A stretch of DNA of 10,010 nt from Dehalococcoidia bacterium (lineage in GTDB: Bacteria > Chloroflexota > Dehalococcoidia > GIF9 > AB-539-J10): assembly GCA_030627025.1 (NCBI GenBank), contig DAOUSX010000015.1, positions 1 to 10,010 of the forward strand. The letters are read 5' to 3'. Position 1 is the first letter of the stretch; every line of letters starts with the position of its first letter. The notes beneath the pieces were generated by a model. It was not told the DNA's origin, did not search any database, and was given only the letters and a program-made list of their open reading frames with translations. This document shows, piece after piece, positions 7,182 through 10,010 of this stretch. Position numbers and translations under genes: made by a program.

Positions 7182-8056
7182 ACTTTACTACGGACAAGAT
7201 GGCTTAAATAATCTTTCAATTCTGGGCCTAGTTCAGGATGTTTCAATCCAAGCGCCATTGTAGCTTTAATCCATCCTAGTATTGTGCCCGCATCATAGTA
7301 GTCACCTTCAATTTCATATCCAAATATAGCTTGTCTTCGAAGCAACCGCTTCAATCCATCAGTTATCTGGATCTCGCCACCTACACCGAAGTCGGTAGAT
7401 TCTAGTTCTTCAAAGATCTCCGGCGTAAGCACATATCTGCCCATTATGGCAAGATTTGAGGGAGCTTGCGATGGCTCCGGTTTTTCTACAAAGTCCATGA
7501 TTTGGTAGACATTTTTTGCTACCTTCTTCGGTTTGATTATGCCGTATCTCGATATCTCGTCCGGCTCCACTTTCTTCAAGGCAACAACGCTGCCATTGTA
7601 TTGTTCAAAGGTGTTCAGCATTTCCTTAAGCACCAGCTCCCTTTGCTCAAAGAGGTCATCGGGAAGGATTACAATAAATGGCTCTTTGCCTACCACATCT
7701 TTAGAGGAGAGCACAGCATGACCCAATCCAAGCAATTCTTTTTGATGGATAAAGCAGATGTTGGGCAAGTCAGAGAGGTGAGATATTTTGGCTAATAAAT
7801 CTTTCTTACCCCTTTGTTCCAGGATATGTTCCAGCCCTACGCTCTTATCAAAGTAATCCTCGATGGCTGCTTTTCCCTGGGACGTGATTATGATTATCAA
7901 TTCAATTCCGCAGGCGGCACATTCCTCCACGGCATATTGGATAATTGGTTTATCTACCAGTGGCAAAATTTCTTTAGGAACGGATTTAGTAAGGGGCAGA
8001 AACCTTGTACCCCAACCAGCGGCGGGAATAACTGCTTTTCTAACCTTCACTTTCAA
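7178..8056 (-). CDS. galU: UTP-glucose-1-phosphate uridylyltransferase
   Basis: A complete 292-residue cytoplasmic nucleotidyltransferase that makes UDP-glucose and pyrophosphate from UTP and glucose-1-phosphate, feeding cell-surface sugars and other glycosylation. The length is typical for bacterial GalU. The N-terminal nucleotide-binding motif PAAGWGTRFLP (11-21) with K24 and PKE (27-29) is intact, although the usual GLGTR reads GWGTR. Further motifs are LGLGHAV (109-115), LPDD (131-134), FVEKP (189-193), GGEIQITDGL (226-235) and YYDAGT (253-258). The start is uncertain. TTG 8056 overlaps the apgM stop as TTGA, whereas GTG 8050, two codons inside, gives MKVRKAVIPAAG, a very typical GalU N-terminus. 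Neither has a strong Shine-Dalgarno, so coupling to apgM is likely. The gene is the distal member of the leftward operon and converges on ftsK. Confidence 0.95.
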   Translation of the reverse strand: MKVKVRKAVIPAAGWGTRFLPLTKSVPKEILPLVDKPIIQYAVEECAACGIELIIIITSQGKAAIEDYFDKSVGLEHILEQRGKKDLLAKISHLSDLPNICFIHQKELLGLGHAVLSSKDVVGKEPFIVILPDDLFEQRELVLKEMLNTFEQYNGSVVALKKVEPDEISRYGIIKPKKVAKNVYQIMDFVEKPEPSQAPSNLAIMGRYVLTPEIFEELESTDFGVGGEIQITDGLKRLLRRQAIFGYEIEGDYYDAGTILGWIKATMALGLKHPELGPELKDYLSHLVRSKV

Positions 8057-9267
8057 GCACCAAATTTGTCTAATTTTAGAGCGTTAGCCATAGCTAGTGG
8101 CATTATTTCTATTGCGGGGAATCGTCCCAGGCCACCAGCAAGGCAGGCTTGCTCTGAGAATTCGGTCACTCTATCAGGGCGACACCATTTAGAGCGAAGC
8201 ATAAAAGGAACGGGATGCCAGCTATGCATGGCCAGAGTTGCTGGGGTGGAATGGTCTCCAGTAATGATGAGAACATCAGGCTCTAATTTGAGCAACAAAG
8301 GAAGTGCAGCATCAACTTCCTCAATGGCTTGCACTTTAGCCTCGAAGTTCCCATCCTCTCCTCTGGAGTCTGTTGCCTTAAAATGGATGAAGAAGAAGTC
8401 GAAATTTTCATAATTACGGCGCAGATTTTCTAGCTGGTCCGTTATGTTGTTACCTGAGTGAAGCACCTCCATCCCCACCAGTTTAGCTAAACCTCGATAC
8501 ATGGGGTATATGACGATAGCTGCGGGCTTTAATTTATAGACCTCAGACATGGAAAGTATGTCGGGATATTGGGAAAATCCGCGTAATAACACCATGTTGG
8601 CCGGGGAGACGTTGTGAGTAGAGCGAAGCAATCTCTCGGCCTGGTGCACGAATTTATTGGCAATCTCCGCCATTTTTTCTGCCTTCGTGGACAATGCCTC
8701 TATCTTCTTGGGAGCTAACCCTGTTTGCTGAGGGTCAGAATCGGTTAATTGGGGTGACAACTCATCGCCTCGAAGGATGAGCACGAATCTATGTTCCTTC
8801 ACTGGTGACACTATAATTTCGGTTCCAGGGATACTAGTCTCATTTAATAATTGACATAATTTAGTATTTTCCTCTGTAGAGATTCGTCCTGCCCTTCTAT
8901 CAACGATAATTCCTTGGTCATCAACGGTGCAGAAATTACCTCGAGCGGCGACATCGCTTTTCTTTAGTGCTAAATCTATTCCAAGCGCTTCAGTGATTCC
9001 CCTGCCGATATTATATTTAACGGGGTCGTATCCGAAGAGCGCTAGGTGTGCTGGTGTGCTGCCCGGGGTAATTCCCGGGCTTACCGGGTCGATGAGTCCG
9101 CAAATCGATTCCTGGGCTACTTTATCCAGGTTAGGTTTTCTCGCTGATTCTAATTCTGTCTTGCCGGTTTGGGGGCGGGGTAACCCCCCTACGCCATCTA
9201 TCACCAGGAACACTATCTTGGATGGAGATGGATGTGAGAGCTTCCTGATATGCTCAAATTCAATCAT
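8053..9267 (-). CDS. apgM: Cofactor-independent phosphoglycerate mutase, archaeal (ApgM) type
   Basis: A 404-residue alkaline-phosphatase-superfamily enzyme that interconverts 3- and 2-phosphoglycerate in glycolysis and gluconeogenesis. The length matches ApgM (about 400), not the longer GpmI (about 510). Motifs include the metal-binding D24 in LVIDGVGGLP, the nucleophile region PGSTPAHLALFGYDP (68-82; presumed serine 70), NIGRGITEALGID (86-98), ARGNFCTVD (108-116), DRRAGRIS (123-130), TDSRGEDGNF (299-308), TGDHSTPATLAMH (336-348) and HPVPFML (351-357). I chose ATG 9267 because conserved sequence starts soon after it. The open frame extends upstream to 9351, but those 28 codons are not family-like and run through the promoter region. 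No Shine-Dalgarno precedes 9267; a -10-like TAAAAT lies 8 bases upstream, suggesting a leaderless message. galU follows with an overlap or 2-base gap. Confidence 0.94.
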   Translation of the reverse strand: MIEFEHIRKLSHPSPSKIVFLVIDGVGGLPRPQTGKTELESARKPNLDKVAQESICGLIDPVSPGITPGSTPAHLALFGYDPVKYNIGRGITEALGIDLALKKSDVAARGNFCTVDDQGIIVDRRAGRISTEENTKLCQLLNETSIPGTEIIVSPVKEHRFVLILRGDELSPQLTDSDPQQTGLAPKKIEALSTKAEKMAEIANKFVHQAERLLRSTHNVSPANMVLLRGFSQYPDILSMSEVYKLKPAAIVIYPMYRGLAKLVGMEVLHSGNNITDQLENLRRNYENFDFFFIHFKATDSRGEDGNFEAKVQAIEEVDAALPLLLKLEPDVLIITGDHSTPATLAMHSWHPVPFMLRSKWCRPDRVTEFSEQACLAGGLGRFPAIEIMPLAMANALKLDKFGA

Positions 9268-9275
9268 CTTATTGC

Positions 9276-9305
9276 ATTTTAGCTGTTTGAGTGTGTTATT
9301 GACAA
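9276..9305 (-). promoter_or_regulatory. Predicted sigma70-like promoter of apgM-galU
   Basis: On the minus strand, TTGTCA (9305-9300) and TAAAAT (9281-9276) are 18 bases apart. Each matches the consensus at five of six positions. The -10 ends 8 bases before ATG 9267, so transcription would begin one or two bases before the start codon. This agrees with the lack of a Shine-Dalgarno sequence. The -35 is shared with the opposing promoter. Confidence 0.6.
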
Positions 9306-9328
9306 GCTTGCTATTGGCGAAATAGTAT
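9299..9328 (+). promoter_or_regulatory. Predicted sigma70-like promoter of the ROK kinase gene
   Basis: TTGACA (9299-9304, perfect consensus) and TAGTAT (9323-9328, four of six) are separated by 18 bases. Transcription would begin near 9335 and leave a leader of about 16 nt before ATG 9351. The leader has no good Shine-Dalgarno. The -35 overlaps the -35 of the leftward apgM promoter, so the two are probably mutually exclusive for polymerase binding. Confidence 0.55.
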
Positions 9329-9350
9329 GTGAAGGTTGGTAGTGTGAACA

Positions 9351-10010
9351 ATGAGCGAGAAATTAGTCTTAGGGGTGGACGTTGGAGGCACTAAAATTGC
9401 TGCCGCTGTTATCACCGGGGAGGGGAAAGTCATCTCTCGGGACTATAGCCCTACCTCTGCTCAAGCTGGCCCCCAGGTCGTGATAGATAACATACTTGCC
9501 ACCATTGATAGGGCGATTTCTTCAAGTAATGTCGGTCTCTCTCAGCTTTGCGGCATAGGTATCGCTGCGGCGGGCATTATAGATTCTGAAAATGGCAAGG
9601 TTATTTTCTCCCCTAACCTTCCTGGCTGGCATGAAGTGCCCTTGGGAGATGCTGTCCAGCAGAGGTTTAATGTCTCCACCTATCTGGGCAACGATGCCAG
9701 TCTGGCTGCTTTGGGGGAGTGGCGCTTTGGGGTAAAGGAGCAAGTTGCTAATCTCATTTACATTACGGTTAGCACCGGCATTGGGGGTGGCATCATTTGC
9801 AATGGCAAGCTTTACACCGGCGTCCTTGGAGCCGCAGGCGAGATTGGACATATGACCATAGACGTAAACGGACCACGCTGCAACTGTGGCAATGTAGGAT
9901 GCTGGGAAACTTTGGCTTCGGGCACCGCTTTAGCTAGAGAAGCAGTAAAGCACATCAAGGAAGGTGCCAGTACCTCTATTGTTGAGTTCGCTGGTGGTGA
10001 TTTAACCAAA
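9351..10010 (+). CDS. ROK-family sugar kinase, probably glucokinase (3' end outside window)
   Basis: The first 220 codons of a ROK-family protein, open to the window edge. It likely phosphorylates glucose or a related hexose with ATP in the cytoplasm. The ATP-phosphate motif is GVDVGGTKIA (8-17). The catalytic aspartate is D115 in LGNDASLAALGEWRFG (112-127). STGIGGGIICNGKLYTG is at 141-157, and the sugar-binding GEIGH is at 163-167. The ROK zinc site is complete: H167 with CNCGNVGC (C177, C179, C184), followed by E186. There is no N-terminal winged helix, so it is a kinase and not a NagC/XylR-type repressor. Glucokinase is the default reading; a GlcNAc, mannose or fructose kinase cannot be excluded. 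Start ATG 9351 fits the family N-terminus; its Shine-Dalgarno is weak. It is divergent from apgM-galU, and its product, if glucose-6-phosphate, would connect with both enzymes. Confidence 0.92.
   Translation, partial: MSEKLVLGVDVGGTKIAAAVITGEGKVISRDYSPTSAQAGPQVVIDNILATIDRAISSSNVGLSQLCGIGIAAAGIIDSENGKVIFSPNLPGWHEVPLGDAVQQRFNVSTYLGNDASLAALGEWRFGVKEQVANLIYITVSTGIGGGIICNGKLYTGVLGAAGEIGHMTIDVNGPRCNCGNVGCWETLASGTALAREAVKHIKEGASTSIVEFAGGDLTK

Noticed and set aside
7174..7186. Small palindrome AAAGT-TAA-ACTTT and a nearby C-rich/G-rich pair at the ftsK-galU junction as a bidirectional terminator
   Set aside because: The stem is only five A/T-rich pairs, and the neighbouring C/G-rich arms contain a mismatch or wobble. 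No U-run follows on either strand.
7814..8413. Open frame of 199 codons on the + strand across the galU/apgM junction
   Set aside because: It runs antisense to two clearly recognised enzymes, has no recognisable domain, and its length follows from the codon composition of the real genes.
9061..9080. Perfect GC-rich inverted repeat GCCCGGG-6-CCCGGGC inside apgM
   Set aside because: It encodes the conserved SPGITPG region of the enzyme, is deep in the gene, and has no T-tract. Protein constraint explains it adequately.
9268..9351. N-terminal extension of ApgM up to 9351
   Set aside because: The 28 extra residues are not family-like and would be translated from DNA that carries both promoters. 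ATG 9267 directly precedes conserved sequence.
9417..9424. GGGGAGGG matching the E. coli FtsK-orienting motif GGGNAGGG
   Set aside because: A single match in 10 kb inside a coding region, and the orienting motif of this lineage is unknown, so it has no weight.
1..10010. Defence islands, CRISPR arrays, transposases, attachment sites, tRNA or riboswitches
   Set aside because: Both strands are covered almost completely by recognisable housekeeping-type genes, and no repeats, target-site duplications or structured RNA regions were seen outside the short items listed.

Overview
The window is a gene-dense stretch of bacterial chromosome with moderate G+C. It has no tRNA, rRNA, CRISPR or insertion sequence and no non-coding stretch longer than about 85 bases. 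The gene set points to a Chloroflexota-type bacterium, probably close to Dehalococcoidia: a bacterial PAC2-family protein, an archaeal-type cofactor-independent phosphoglycerate mutase, an Fe-S family 4 uracil-DNA glycosylase, and an FtsK whose alpha domain carries a lineage-like insertion. This placement rests on remembered family patterns, not on a search.

Left part (1-7181, + strand): six genes run head to tail with gaps of at most 42 bases, so they probably form one long operon that starts upstream of the window. They are tldD (5' end missing), pmbA/tldE, a PAC2-family gene joined to pmbA by an ATGA overlap, a family 4 uracil-DNA glycosylase, ribonuclease J (rnj) and the DNA translocase ftsK. 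The first three look like a proteolysis/protein quality-control module. The last three are core nucleic-acid functions: base-excision repair, RNA decay, and chromosome segregation. The tldD-pmbA gap holds a small heptad-phased AT-rich repeat and a hairpin.

Middle part (7178-9267, - strand): apgM and galU form a two-gene operon transcribed leftward, overlapping by TTGA (or abutting, if galU uses a GTG start 6 bases further in). They link lower glycolysis/gluconeogenesis to UDP-glucose synthesis. galU converges on ftsK, and both genes take their stop codons from one TTAA palindrome, with no visible terminator between them.

Right part (9268-10010): an 83-bp divergent spacer separates apgM from a rightward ROK-family sugar kinase, probably glucokinase, which runs off the window. 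The spacer contains two opposed sigma70-like promoters that share one palindromic -35 element (TTGACAA). The leftward promoter would start transcription almost at the apgM ATG, giving a leaderless or nearly leaderless mRNA. The kinase, mutase and GalU together make a hexose-phosphate supply and use locus.

I see no clear novel defence or mobile system. The most interesting items are the shared -35/leaderless arrangement, the PAC2-TldD/TldE coupling, the probable sliding-clamp tail on the glycosylase, and the heptad repeat.
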